Below, piece by piece: positions 21,885 to 30,664 of a stretch of DNA of 31,623 nt. How positions within the stretch are numbered: the stretch's first letter is position 1; every line of letters starts with the position of its first letter. A program made the position numbers and the translations under genes. This DNA comes from RGIG5612 sp045616165 (GTDB taxonomy: Bacteria; Bacillota; Clostridia; Lachnospirales; Lachnospiraceae), in NCBI GenBank assembly GCA_045616165.1, contig JAZLGF010000006.1:1-31623 (forward strand), read 5' to 3'. The notes under the pieces were generated by a model, which was not told the origin of the DNA, did no database searches, and saw only the letters and a list, made by a program, of their open reading frames with translations.

Positions 21885-23255
21885 ATGCAGAAAAGAGAAC
21901 TTATCATAGATGAAAACGAAAGCCAGGTTGTTGAGTGGAAAGAATCATGGCAGGATAAGTATTTGGAATGGATTTGTGGTTATGCCAACGCACAAGGGGG
22001 AACTCTTTATATAGGTATTGATGATGATGGTAACGTACTAGGATTGGAAGAAAAAAACGTAAAAAAGTTATTAGAGGATATTCCTAACAAAATTACAGCA
22101 GCGTTTGGAATGACATGTGACGTTAACCTTAAAACAAAGGATAAAAAGAAGTATATTCAAATCGAAGTAAAGAAATCAAAGCTTCCTTTAAATCTACACG
22201 GTAGATATTATTACCGAACCGGAAGTGTAAAAAAAGAGATTACCGGATTTGAACTTACAGAGTTTATTATAAAAAGTACTGGAACATCATACGATGAAAT
22301 GACTTCGGATATCCCTAGGGAAAAGCTCACATTTGAATCGCTTAGAAAAAGATATCTGAAAGTATCGAGGCTTCCATTGGAACTTGATAATGACCTTGTG
22401 AGCTTTAAGCTTATGCAAGAAGATGGTCAGATGACAAATGCAGGGATTTTGTTTGCAGACCAATGGAATATTCATCATTCAAGGATTTTCTGTACAAGGT
22501 GGAATGGCATTGAAAAAGCCAATTCTACGCAGGATGCACTTGACGATGCGGAATACACGGGTGGACTTATAGAACTTTATGATAGCACTATGGCCTTTAT
22601 CAAAAGCAATACAAAAAAGGGGTGGCGCAAAGATAGTGACAAACGAGTGGAGTTGCCTGACTATCCAGAACGAGCGTTAGAAGAGGGATTGGTTAATGCG
22701 CTTATCCATAGAAGCTACCTTCAGACTGGAGCGCATAGCCAGGTAGATATTTATGATGATAGAATTGTCATCACTAATCCCGGAGGAATGTTTGATGGTT
22801 CAGATGTTCAATTGCTGGATATAAGACATGTACCGTCAAAACTACGCAATCCGATTCTTGCGGATGTTTTTGGAAGAATGCGGCTCATGGAGCGAAGAGG
22901 TAGTGGATTTAAGAAAATCCTTGATGCATATGAAACTGAGGAGCGATATAAGGAAGAATTAAAGCCTGTATTCTATACGGACGGATATAATTTTTTCCTT
23001 ACGTTGTGGAATCTCAACTATGCTTATGATAAAGCGCAAAATAAAGCGCAAAATAAAGCGCAGAAAAGCATGATGACTGATCGCGAACACATATTGCTGC
23101 TTCTTAAGGAAAACCCATCATTAACGCAAGTTGAATTATCAGAGATGATGAATAAATCCAGAAGAACGGTGCAATTACAAATGAAAGAATTGTTGAACGA
23201 GGGCGTAATAGAAAGAATTGGTTCTAAGAAAACAGGATCATGGCTTGTGAAATAG
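21885..23255 (+). CDS. AlbA_2 / ATPase-domain transcriptional regulator (COG2865 type)
   Basis: The N-terminus is an AlbA_2-type (formerly AAA_4) putative nucleic-acid-binding domain: EWKESWQDKYLEWICGYANA, then GGTLYIGIDDDGNVLGLE. The middle has a GHKL-type ATPase segment with EEGLVNALIHRSY near residue 268, DIYDDRIVITNPGG near 289 and RRGSGFKKI near 335. The C-terminus (about 400-456) is a winged helix-turn-helix (SLTQVELSEMMNKSRRTVQLQMKEL, quoted here in part). Between them is a short NKAQ repeat (about 383-394). Such proteins are thought to be regulators, but targets are unknown. GAGGTG five bases before the ATG supports the start. A 17-bp palindrome upstream suggests autoregulation. Confidence 0.85.
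   Translation: MQKRELIIDENESQVVEWKESWQDKYLEWICGYANAQGGTLYIGIDDDGNVLGLEEKNVKKLLEDIPNKITAAFGMTCDVNLKTKDKKKYIQIEVKKSKLPLNLHGRYYYRTGSVKKEITGFELTEFIIKSTGTSYDEMTSDIPREKLTFESLRKRYLKVSRLPLELDNDLVSFKLMQEDGQMTNAGILFADQWNIHHSRIFCTRWNGIEKANSTQDALDDAEYTGGLIELYDSTMAFIKSNTKKGWRKDSDKRVELPDYPERALEEGLVNALIHRSYLQTGAHSQVDIYDDRIVITNPGGMFDGSDVQLLDIRHVPSKLRNPILADVFGRMRLMERRGSGFKKILDAYETEERYKEELKPVFYTDGYNFFLTLWNLNYAYDKAQNKAQNKAQKSMMTDREHILLLLKENPSLTQVELSEMMNKSRRTVQLQMKELLNEGVIERIGSKKTGSWLVK
23030..23063 (+). repeat. Three in-frame 12-bp repeats encoding NKAQ, sharing the operator motif
   Basis: TAAAGCGCAA begins at 23030 and 23042, and TAAAGCGCAG at 23054, with a 12-base period inside the AlbA_2 gene. They encode KAQN repeats in the linker before the C-terminal helix-turn-helix. 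The same ten bases form the inner part of the upstream palindrome's right arm (21831-21840). Confidence 0.7.
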
Positions 23256-23476
23256 TGGAGAACTATAACTGACCAATTTTTGACCCAAAAAATTTTGGTA
23301 AAAGAAAATAATACGTATAATATTCTGAAATATTGATTTTTAAAATCATGCTTTATATAATAAGTACACATCTGCATATGCAAAGACGGATGTACCATAT
23401 GGATTTATACGAAATACAAATATTGATAGAACAATACAAGACATTCATAAACAGTTAATACTGGAGGAGAGGAACA

Positions 23477-24205
23477 ATGAGAAAGAAAATATTAGCAATA
23501 GTATTAACACTAGCAACAGTTCTTGCCTTGTGTGCATGCACATCATCTGATTATGCAAAAGCGCAGAAGTTGCAAGAAGAAGGAAAATGGGCTGAAGCAA
23601 TAGAACTATATACTTCATTAGACGACTACAAAGATAGCAAAAAGCAATTAAAAGAATGCAAATATGAGCAAGCAAAAGAGCAGTTTGAAAATGGCGATAT
23701 TGAGAAATCAATAAAGGTTATTATTAAGAATTCTAAAAAAGAAGGAAGCGAACAAATGGTTCGTGAAGCAATGAAGAACATGATTAATAATGACATTTTG
23801 CCTATTATTGAGAATGGAATAGTTCAATATAATAGTTCCGTTGATGCATATCATGCGTCGCTTCCAGCAGGATTTAAAATTGGAAAGGGTGGGGAATTTG
23901 ACGCATACTATCCACAAAAAACTGATACATGGATTGTGGATTTAGAAGCTATTGGACAGCAAATTACAACATTAAAGGAAAACTTCCAAGATATGTTCTC
24001 TGGCGTTAAAAAAGGAGAATTTTCACAGGATGTAAAAGACTTATATAAATCGACAGTATCATTATGTAAGAGTGGCGAGAATGTATTCAAGTCAGGTGCA
24101 ATTACTGGACATGCAATTCATAGTCTAATAGGAGAATTTGGTGGACAATTTACTCCAGTTGCTTTAACAGATAAAGTAACAAAATTTAAGAATTCGCTTA
24201 ATTAA
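23477..24205 (+). CDS. Predicted lipoprotein of unknown function
   Basis: The N-terminus is a lipoprotein signal, MRKKILAIVLTLATVLALCAC, with the modified cysteine probably C21. The mature protein starts with a helical repeat-like region (YAKAQKLQEEGKWAEAIELY, then YKDSKKQLKECKYEQAKEQF), resembling a tetratricopeptide-type pair. A region with no recognised motif follows. It should be anchored on the outer face of the membrane. GGAGG and GAGG stretches precede the ATG. It is monocistronic, with its own terminator, and its partners are not evident. Confidence 0.78.
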   Translation: MRKKILAIVLTLATVLALCACTSSDYAKAQKLQEEGKWAEAIELYTSLDDYKDSKKQLKECKYEQAKEQFENGDIEKSIKVIIKNSKKEGSEQMVREAMKNMINNDILPIIENGIVQYNSSVDAYHASLPAGFKIGKGGEFDAYYPQKTDTWIVDLEAIGQQITTLKENFQDMFSGVKKGEFSQDVKDLYKSTVSLCKSGENVFKSGAITGHAIHSLIGEFGGQFTPVALTDKVTKFKNSLN

Positions 24206-24240
24206 TTCATGAAATGAAATATAAAAAATAATACATCAAG

Positions 24241-24265
24241 AAGAGGGCGTTAAGCCCTCTTTTTA
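24241..24265 (+). terminator. Terminator of the lipoprotein gene
   Basis: AAGAGGGC (24241-24248) pairs with GCCCTCTT (24254-24261) around GTTAA and runs into TTTT. Confidence 0.85.
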
Positions 24266-24276
24266 CTCTTGAACGG

Positions 24277-24414
24277 ATGGATAAGAAAAAACTTGATGGT
24301 TGCGATAATCCAAGAACACATGGAAAGGGAGCTGTTTTGCGCTTAAAGATATTCAATGATTCCAATATTAGCCCCGTACAGTTAAATTATTATGCAACAA
24401 CTCCCATAATATGA
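24277..24414 (+). CDS. Doubtful 45-codon open frame
   Basis: This frame begins MDKKKLDGCDNPRTHGKG and ends near the ABC operon promoter region. It lacks a ribosome binding site and matches nothing I recognise. It may be chance or a decayed gene. Downstream, ATGATA (24411-24416) and TATCAT (24420-24425) form a small inverted repeat, possibly an operator for the transporter. Confidence 0.2.
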   Translation: MDKKKLDGCDNPRTHGKGAVLRLKIFNDSNISPVQLNYYATTPII

Positions 24415-24477
24415 TAAAATATCATAAAATATGAGCTAGGTGTTGGCTCTTGAATTGATGCGAAGGAGTGTACTTGC

Positions 24478-25968
24478 ATGGAACTTTTACGTGCTGAACA
24501 AATCGTAAAAACTTTTGGACTTACAAAAGCACTACAAGGGGTTGATTTTTCACTTAATAGTGGAGAAATAAGAGGACTTATTGGGGAGAATGGTTCTGGA
24601 AAATCTACCATATGCTCTGTTATTTCAGGAATTTACGATTGCGATTTAGGAAATATGTTTCTTAAAGGCGAACCATACAAGCCGGTTAATATGGTTGATG
24701 CTCAAAAACGAGGCGTGGCCATGATTATGCAGGAAATGGGAACAGTTTCTTCTATTAAGGTTTGCGATAACATTTTTATTGGCAAGGAAGCATTGTTTAC
24801 AAAGGGCTTATTTGTTAATCGAAGAAAAATGGCTCAGGCTGCAAAAGAGGTATTAGCAGATATAGGGGTAACAGATATTGACCCAACTGCTTCTATTGAC
24901 TCACTTAATTTTGAAGATAGAAAACTTGTCGAAGTTGCAAGAGCAATGTATGACAAACCAGATATTCTTATTGTTGATGAAACAACAACAGCTCTTTCGC
25001 AGCGCGGAAGAGATATTATTTATAATCTTTGTAATAAACTTGCTGCAGATGGAAAAGGCGTTATTTTTATTTCACATGATTTGGATGAAATTATGGAGCA
25101 TTGCACAGCACTTACAGTTCTTAGAGACGGAGTGCTTATTGATACACTTGAAAAAGATAAAATGGAACCTGAACTTATCAAATCACTTATGGTTGGTCGT
25201 GAGATGGTAGGAGATTATTATAGAAGTGATTATGATGGAAACTATGAAGATGAAGTTGTTCTTAAGATGGAAAATATTTTTGATGGTCGTAAACTTAAGG
25301 GCTTAAATTTAGAACTTCATAAGGGTGAGATTTTAGGAATTGGTGGACTCTCGGATTGTGGAATGCATGATGTAGGAAGACTTTCTTTCGGTATTGAAAA
25401 ACCTATGAAGGGCAAAGTAACAATTGCTGATGGAACAGAAATAACTCAGCCATACATAGCAACAAAAAACAATATTGGGTATATTTCTAAAAACAGAGAT
25501 CAGGAATCTCTTATGATTACTGCAACGATATGCGAGAACATTGACCTGCCGTCACTTGATGATATCAAAAAGGGACCTTTAGTATTTTCTAAAGATGAAA
25601 GAGCTTTGGCAGAAGAGGAAAAAGAACTGCTTTCAATAAAATGCCGAGACGTTAATCAAAGCGTTAGCGACCTTTCCGGTGGCAATAAACAAAAGGTTGT
25701 ATTCGGTAGATGGATTGGAAACAAATCAGATATTTTGGTTCTTGACTGTCCAACACGTGGTGTAGATATTGGTGTTAAGCAATCAATGTATCAACTCATG
25801 TATCGCCTAAAAAAAGAAGGCAAATCTATTATTTTAATATCAGAAGAATTAGCTGAAATTATAGGCATGAGCGATCGTATTTTAATTATGAAAGATGGCG
25901 AAATTAGTGGTGAATTTAAGCGAAGCAAAGACATTACTGAGAACACGCTTATTAATTATATGATTTAG
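24478..25968 (+). CDS. ABC importer ATPase, double-domain RbsA/MglA type
   Basis: This 496-residue cytoplasmic protein has two fused nucleotide-binding domains and powers a sugar-type importer with the two permeases downstream. Domain 1 has a good Walker A, GENGSGKST (36-44), and Walker B LIVDETTT near 162, but its ABC signature is replaced by LNFEDRK near 142. Domain 2 has a normal signature, LSGGNKQK (about 399), but a degenerate Walker A (GGLSDCGMHDVGR near 289), and the Walker B glutamate is a cysteine (LVLDCPTRGVD, C near 424). One composite ATP site is thus canonical and the other degenerate. AAGGAG precedes the ATG by nine bases. Confidence 0.93.
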   Translation: MELLRAEQIVKTFGLTKALQGVDFSLNSGEIRGLIGENGSGKSTICSVISGIYDCDLGNMFLKGEPYKPVNMVDAQKRGVAMIMQEMGTVSSIKVCDNIFIGKEALFTKGLFVNRRKMAQAAKEVLADIGVTDIDPTASIDSLNFEDRKLVEVARAMYDKPDILIVDETTTALSQRGRDIIYNLCNKLAADGKGVIFISHDLDEIMEHCTALTVLRDGVLIDTLEKDKMEPELIKSLMVGREMVGDYYRSDYDGNYEDEVVLKMENIFDGRKLKGLNLELHKGEILGIGGLSDCGMHDVGRLSFGIEKPMKGKVTIADGTEITQPYIATKNNIGYISKNRDQESLMITATICENIDLPSLDDIKKGPLVFSKDERALAEEEKELLSIKCRDVNQSVSDLSGGNKQKVVFGRWIGNKSDILVLDCPTRGVDIGVKQSMYQLMYRLKKEGKSIILISEELAEIIGMSDRILIMKDGEISGEFKRSKDITENTLINYMI

Positions 25969-25977
25969 GAGGCTGTA

Positions 25978-26916
25978 ATGACGTTTGTAAAGAATCATTT
26001 AAGGACAATACTTCCTTTTGTAGGACTTGCAGTTGTTGTTATAGTTCTAGGAGTATTGTCGGGCGGAAGAATTTTTGCTTCGGCGAATTTAGGAAACATA
26101 CTTGATCAATGTTACACAATCATCCTTTTATCCGTGGGATGTTCATTCCTTTATGCACATGGAGGCTTTGATCTTGCAGTCGGTGGCATCTATGGATTAT
26201 CAATGATGGTTTCAGGACTGATTTTATTGTCCTCGGAAAACATGAGCCCATGGTTGTTATTACCTTTGTGTATTGTGATTTCATTGGTATGTTATTTAAT
26301 CGTAGGTATAGTAACGGTTAAACTTAACTTACCTGCATTCATTACAACTTTATGTATGCAGTTCATATGTCGAGGCATAGTAACTACAATATCAGATGGA
26401 AATATTAACCTTCCAGCTTCAGTAGCAGTAGCGGATAGCTGGGTAATAAAAATAATTGTTCTTGTAGTTTTGCTTGTTGTTAGCTACATCATTATGCGCA
26501 AAACTCCTTTTGGAAAAAAGAATTGTGCAATTGGAGAAAATCCTGTTGCTGCTAGACAGGCAGGTATTAATATTGATAAAATCAGACTCCTTTCTTATGT
26601 AATAGTTGCAGTGTTAGTTGGTGTTGCAGGTTTCTTCGCCATGAGCAGCGCTAGAACAGTTGCAACATTAGCAGGTTCAGGCTATGAGATGGATGTTATC
26701 GTTGCTGTCGTTCTCGGCGGCATGAGCCTAAGCGGGGGATTGAAGAGTTCTGTTAGAGCCCCTATTATTGGAGCAATGATAGTTGTTTTATTAACGAATG
26801 GTTTAGTTATTATTGGCGTTCCAAGCGTTTGGAGCGACTTTGTAATAGGAATAGTATTCCTTGTTGTTATCTTATTAACTTATAAGAGAAACAAACTCGG
26901 ATTACTTCCAAGATAA
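25978..26916 (+). CDS. ABC importer permease, RbsC family (first)
   Basis: This 312-residue membrane protein has eight or more hydrophobic segments and the family features GGFDLAVGGIYGLS (near residue 62) and AIGENPVAARQAGINIDKIR (near 183-202), which is the coupling-helix region that contacts the ATPase. ILGGMSLSGG-like sequence (VVLGGMSLSGGLKS) near 243 is also typical. Its start follows the ATPase stop by nine bases, with AGGAGG. It should pair with the second permease at 28084 as a heterodimer. Confidence 0.92.
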   Translation: MTFVKNHLRTILPFVGLAVVVIVLGVLSGGRIFASANLGNILDQCYTIILLSVGCSFLYAHGGFDLAVGGIYGLSMMVSGLILLSSENMSPWLLLPLCIVISLVCYLIVGIVTVKLNLPAFITTLCMQFICRGIVTTISDGNINLPASVAVADSWVIKIIVLVVLLVVSYIIMRKTPFGKKNCAIGENPVAARQAGINIDKIRLLSYVIVAVLVGVAGFFAMSSARTVATLAGSGYEMDVIVAVVLGGMSLSGGLKSSVRAPIIGAMIVVLLTNGLVIIGVPSVWSDFVIGIVFLVVILLTYKRNKLGLLPR

Positions 26917-26934
26917 TTTACAGGAGGAAGAATC

Positions 26935-28029
26935 ATGAAAAAAGTTTTAGCTATTGTTTTGGCTGCGGTTTTATGTATCGGCGTTTTAGCTGGTTGCGGC
27001 AAGACAAACAAGGATTCTGCTGACAGCAAAGGATACAAGATTGGCGTTATCCTTTATGACACAGAATGTCAGTGGGCAAAAGACATTATGGGATGCCTTA
27101 AATCAATTGGAGAGCCTTTAGGATGTACTTTCGAATCTGTTATTGGTGGTACAGACCCAGCTCAAACAATTGAGGACGTACAAAACTTTGGTGCAGCAGG
27201 ATACGATGGAATCGTTAACCTTCACCCAGGTACAGTTATGTCTAAGTTAATTGAAATTTGCGAGCAGTATGAGATGTTTATCGTTACATCAAACGACCCG
27301 GCTAATGCAAGCGAAGAATATGCAACATTCTCAAAGAGCGATTATTTTGCTGGTGAAGTTTGGGAAGATGAATATCAAATCGCACAAGAAATCGTTCAAG
27401 ACATGGTTGACAAAGGTGCAAAGACATTCGCTATCCATGGATTCCCTTATGGACTTTCATCACAAATGGATACACGTCTTTTCGGTGCTGTAGATAAGAT
27501 TAAAGAATTAGGTCTTGCAGCTCCTATCGAAGCTCTTAACTTTGATAAAGCTGGTGCAGCAGAAGATCTTCTTGCTAACCACCCAGAAGTTGATGCTATC
27601 TTCTCATCAGTAGAAACAGTTTCAACTGTTTACCAACCACTCGTTAATGCAGGTAAGAGCGGAAAAGTTAAACTTAACTGCTACGACCCTAACGATGATG
27701 CTCTTGGTGCATTCCAAGATGGAACACTTTCATATGCAACAACAGGTACATGTGCTGACTCTATGATTGCATTTGTACTTCTTTACAATGCACTTGAAGG
27801 ACACAAAATGTTACAAGATGATGGCTCAGCCGCATCTATTAACATGTCATATTTATTCTGCACAAGCGCAGATGAATTCAAAACAGCTATGGACAACTGC
27901 TCAGCAAATCATCCAGCATACACACTTGATGAATTAAAACCTTTCATTGGTGCTGATGCTAAATTTAATGATCTTAAAGCATTTGCAGAGAAATTCTCAC
28001 TTGAGGACATTCAAGCTCGTCACAAATAA
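26935..28029 (+). CDS. Sugar-type substrate-binding lipoprotein of the ABC importer
   Basis: This is the extracellular binding protein, of the periplasmic-binding-protein type 1 fold (Peripla_BP_4 group, like ribose/galactose binders). The signal MKKVLAIVLAAVLCIGVLAGC has a consensus lipobox, LAGC, with the lipid cysteine at C21. The mature domain begins with YKIGVILYDTECQWAKDI and contains GYDGIVNLHPG and VDAIFSSVETV, the typical segments around the ligand cleft. The ligand cannot be read from sequence. The codons are biased (GCA, ATC, AAC rich), consistent with high expression. It has a strong AGGAGG site and is followed by a GC-rich hairpin. Confidence 0.92.
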   Translation: MKKVLAIVLAAVLCIGVLAGCGKTNKDSADSKGYKIGVILYDTECQWAKDIMGCLKSIGEPLGCTFESVIGGTDPAQTIEDVQNFGAAGYDGIVNLHPGTVMSKLIEICEQYEMFIVTSNDPANASEEYATFSKSDYFAGEVWEDEYQIAQEIVQDMVDKGAKTFAIHGFPYGLSSQMDTRLFGAVDKIKELGLAAPIEALNFDKAGAAEDLLANHPEVDAIFSSVETVSTVYQPLVNAGKSGKVKLNCYDPNDDALGAFQDGTLSYATTGTCADSMIAFVLLYNALEGHKMLQDDGSAASINMSYLFCTSADEFKTAMDNCSANHPAYTLDELKPFIGADAKFNDLKAFAEKFSLEDIQARHK

Positions 28030-28038
28030 TTAGAAAAG

Positions 28039-28060
28039 GCGCCCGCTTTCGGGCGGGCGC
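28039..28060 (+). other. GC-rich hairpin between binding protein and second permease
   Basis: GCGCCCGC (28039-28046) pairs with GCGGGCGC (28053-28060). No U-tract follows, and the next gene is 23 bases on, so it is more likely a barrier that protects the binding-protein mRNA or partly attenuates the permease than a full terminator. Confidence 0.6.
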
Positions 28061-28083
28061 GCTATAAAATTGAGGTAATCAAA

Positions 28084-29112
28084 ATGACATTTAAGAGAGT
28101 AGCAGGAAACACATGGAAAACTCTTATATGGCCGGTAGCGATTTTCGTAATCTTTTTAGTGTTATGTAAAATCTTCAGTCCGGAATCTTCTTTTGGAACA
28201 TGGACAAGTATTGATACAACTATCAAGCAGTCTATAGTTACTGCGCTTATTGCCATGGCCATGGCATGCAACATGATAAATGATAGATGGGATTTCTCCA
28301 TGGGTATAATCTGCGTAACAACAAGTTTTATCGCCGCGCCTATTGCAAAACTTTTGTGCGACGACATGATTTGGCAAGATCCAACTACGCGTATTCCGTC
28401 GTGGATTTTATTAGGACTTTGCATAGTTATTTGCATGGTTTTATGTTTAATAAATGCTGCATTATATCTAATTATTAAGGTTCCTGCATTAGTAATTAGT
28501 ATAGGCGTTATGCTCGTTTATGAAACACTAGAAAGAGTTATTAATAATGGTAGTGGAGCCAGACTTAGTGGAATGAATTACACTGAACTCGGACGTGCTC
28601 CTGCAATTTATATTGTTGGTATTGTTGCCTTTGCGATTTTCTTTGTTATATTTACTTTTACAAAATTTGGATATAATACAAGAGCTCTGGGCAATAACCA
28701 GGCTGTTGCCAATAACATTGGCGTTAATGAAACTAAGAACGTTATACTAAGTTATTTGCTTTGCGGCTTCCTTCTTGGAGTTGCATCTGCAATTAACGTT
28801 TCGATGAAAGGAAATATTGAAGCATCTTCAACATTTAACAATAACATGGGAATGATGTTCACCGCTTTTCCAGCTGTTTTCATCGGATTGTATTTATATA
28901 GATATACAAACTTTACTATTGGAATTTTTATTGGCGCTTTTTGCATCAAGATGATGACTGCAGGAGTGCTTGCATTAGGCCTTCCATCAGCTGTACAGGA
29001 TATTGGCGTCGGTGCTTTCTTATTCTTCTTTATTGCACTGACTACAAACCAAGGACGTTTTCTAGATTGGAGTGCCCGAAAGACGGCGATGAAAATGGCC
29101 AAGAAAGAATAG
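28084..29112 (+). CDS. ABC importer permease, RbsC family (second)
   Basis: This 342-residue membrane protein has about nine hydrophobic segments. Family features are NDRWDFSMGIICV near residue 62 (the counterpart of the first permease's LAVGG segment) and ALGNNQAVANNIGVNETKN near 200-218 as the ATPase-coupling region. It is clearly diverged from the first permease (26% or less by eye in the matching parts), so the transporter is a heterodimer. TGAGG lies nine bases before the ATG. It is the last gene of the importer operon, and a weak hairpin follows. Confidence 0.88.
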   Translation: MTFKRVAGNTWKTLIWPVAIFVIFLVLCKIFSPESSFGTWTSIDTTIKQSIVTALIAMAMACNMINDRWDFSMGIICVTTSFIAAPIAKLLCDDMIWQDPTTRIPSWILLGLCIVICMVLCLINAALYLIIKVPALVISIGVMLVYETLERVINNGSGARLSGMNYTELGRAPAIYIVGIVAFAIFFVIFTFTKFGYNTRALGNNQAVANNIGVNETKNVILSYLLCGFLLGVASAINVSMKGNIEASSTFNNNMGMMFTAFPAVFIGLYLYRYTNFTIGIFIGAFCIKMMTAGVLALGLPSAVQDIGVGAFLFFFIALTTNQGRFLDWSARKTAMKMAKKE

Positions 29113-29122
29113 CGTAAAATAA

Positions 29123-29148
29123 CTCCGTCATGCATTACATGAACGGAG
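29123..29148 (+). terminator. Possible weak terminator after the importer operon
   Basis: CTCCGTCATG (29123-29132) pairs with CATG and ACGGAG (29138-29148) with one bulged A. No U-tract follows, so termination is uncertain. Confidence 0.4.
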
Positions 29149-29266
29149 GACGCACAATTGATGATGACAAAATAAAAGTGATTTGAAAAAAGTGCTAATC
29201 AAATACATAAGAGGCTTGAAAAAAATGGAATAAACAATAAAAAGTGCATTGAAAAATATTAAAAAC

Positions 29267-29305
29267 AATGCTATCATCTTGTTTAGAAAGGTGGTAGCAT
29301 TTTTT
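29267..29305 (+). promoter_or_regulatory. Terminator-like leader hairpin covering the ribosome binding site
   Basis: AATGCTATCA (29267-29276) pairs with TGGTAGCATT (29292-29301) with one G-U, followed by a run of T to 29305. The 3' arm contains most of the ribosome binding site AAAGGTGG (29287-29294) of the next gene. It could block transcription or translation of that gene. Confidence 0.55.
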
Positions 29306-30634
29306 ATGTTAAAAAGAAAAATAACTGATGCTCTCTATAACTGGAAGGAAGATTCTGCGCATAAACCTTTAATTGTAAAAGGACCGAGACAATGCGGTAA
29401 AACTTTTTCGGTGTTGGACTTCGCACAGAATAATTACAAGCATGTAGTTTATTTGAATTTTTTTGAGAATCCACAGTATAAAGATATATTTAAAGGTTCT
29501 CTTGAAATAGATAATCTAATCATGTTCATGTCCGCTATGCCAGGACTAAATGTTGATTTTGAACCGGAAAAAACCGTAATCATTCTTGATGAAATTCAGG
29601 AGTGTTCAGAGGCCAGAACTGCACTTAAATTCTTCCATTTGGATGGTAGGTTTGATTGTATAGCTACAGGATCGCTTCTAGGTGTAAGTGGGTATAGAGA
29701 TAATCCGGTATCCATTCCTGTGGGATATGAAACTGTAATTGAGATGACTCCATTGGATTTTGAGGAGTTTGTCTGGGCTAGTGGGGTATCTCCACAGGTC
29801 ATTTCAACCGTGATAGATTGCTATAAAGAAGAAAAACCAGTTCCGCTGCCAATTCATAATCGAATGCGTGAACTACTTTTGCAATATGTTATTGTCGGAG
29901 GAATGCCGGAAGTTGTTAAAACTTTTGTTGACACAAAACAAATGCATAGAGTTTTGCAAATGCAACGCAATATACTTGCCTCATATGAGGACGATATGAT
30001 TAAGCATGCAACAAAAGCGAATAAGTCTAAGATTAGAGAGTGCTTTCAATCTATTCCAAAACAGCTTGCAAAGGAAAACAAGAAATTTCAATATTCTGTG
30101 ATAAAGAAGGGAACCACAGCATCAGATTTTGCCGGTTGTTTACAATGGATAGAGGATGCCGGGATAATTGCTAGATGCCATAACCTTTCGATTACAGAAC
30201 TCCCACTGGAGGGCAATGCAATTAATGAAATATTCAAAGTGTATATGCGAGATACGGGACTATTTATCAGCATGCTTGAAGATGGAACACAAGCAGATGT
30301 GTTGCAGGGAAATATGCTTGCCTACAAAGGCGCAATTTTTGAAAACTTAATGGCAGATTTTCTTTCAAAAGCAGGTAGAAAACTATATTATTTTCATAAA
30401 GATTCAGGTTTGGAAATTGATTTTGTAACAAGATATGATGGAGAATGTACTCTTGTTGAAGTTAAGTCGACAACTGGAAATGCTAAAAGCTTAAAAACTG
30501 TATTAAATCATCCGGAAAAGTACCATGTTTACAAAGCAATTAAATTCGGTGATTATAATATAGGCAGAGATGGACAAATATTGACATTGCCACTTTATAT
30601 GGGTGCGCTTATATGGCAAGAGGTGACCGGCTGA
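29306..30634 (+). CDS. AAA ATPase of the DUF4143 (AAA_14) family
   Basis: This 442-residue protein has an N-terminal AAA_14 ATPase with Walker A GPRQCGKT (26-33), Walker B VIILDEIQ near 92 and the sensor-like ATGSLLG near 120. The C-terminal DUF4143 domain has GNMLAYKGAIFENL, LYYFHKDSGLEIDFV and ECTLVEVKS, which look like a nuclease-like fold (ExK in VEVKS). Proteins of this family are common in anaerobes and their role is unknown. The start is the ATG at 29306, not an upstream frame to 29249, because the latter spans the leader hairpin. The ribosome binding site AAAGGTGG is 11 bases upstream. Confidence 0.88.
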   Translation: MLKRKITDALYNWKEDSAHKPLIVKGPRQCGKTFSVLDFAQNNYKHVVYLNFFENPQYKDIFKGSLEIDNLIMFMSAMPGLNVDFEPEKTVIILDEIQECSEARTALKFFHLDGRFDCIATGSLLGVSGYRDNPVSIPVGYETVIEMTPLDFEEFVWASGVSPQVISTVIDCYKEEKPVPLPIHNRMRELLLQYVIVGGMPEVVKTFVDTKQMHRVLQMQRNILASYEDDMIKHATKANKSKIRECFQSIPKQLAKENKKFQYSVIKKGTTASDFAGCLQWIEDAGIIARCHNLSITELPLEGNAINEIFKVYMRDTGLFISMLEDGTQADVLQGNMLAYKGAIFENLMADFLSKAGRKLYYFHKDSGLEIDFVTRYDGECTLVEVKSTTGNAKSLKTVLNHPEKYHVYKAIKFGDYNIGRDGQILTLPLYMGALIWQEVTG

Positions 30635-30664
30635 TGAAAGGAGAAGCTCTATGATCTTGCTTAA

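Noticed and set aside
29249..29305. N-terminal extension of the DUF4143 protein
   Set aside because: The extension is encoded by the leader hairpin and overlaps the ribosome binding site of the ATG at 29306.
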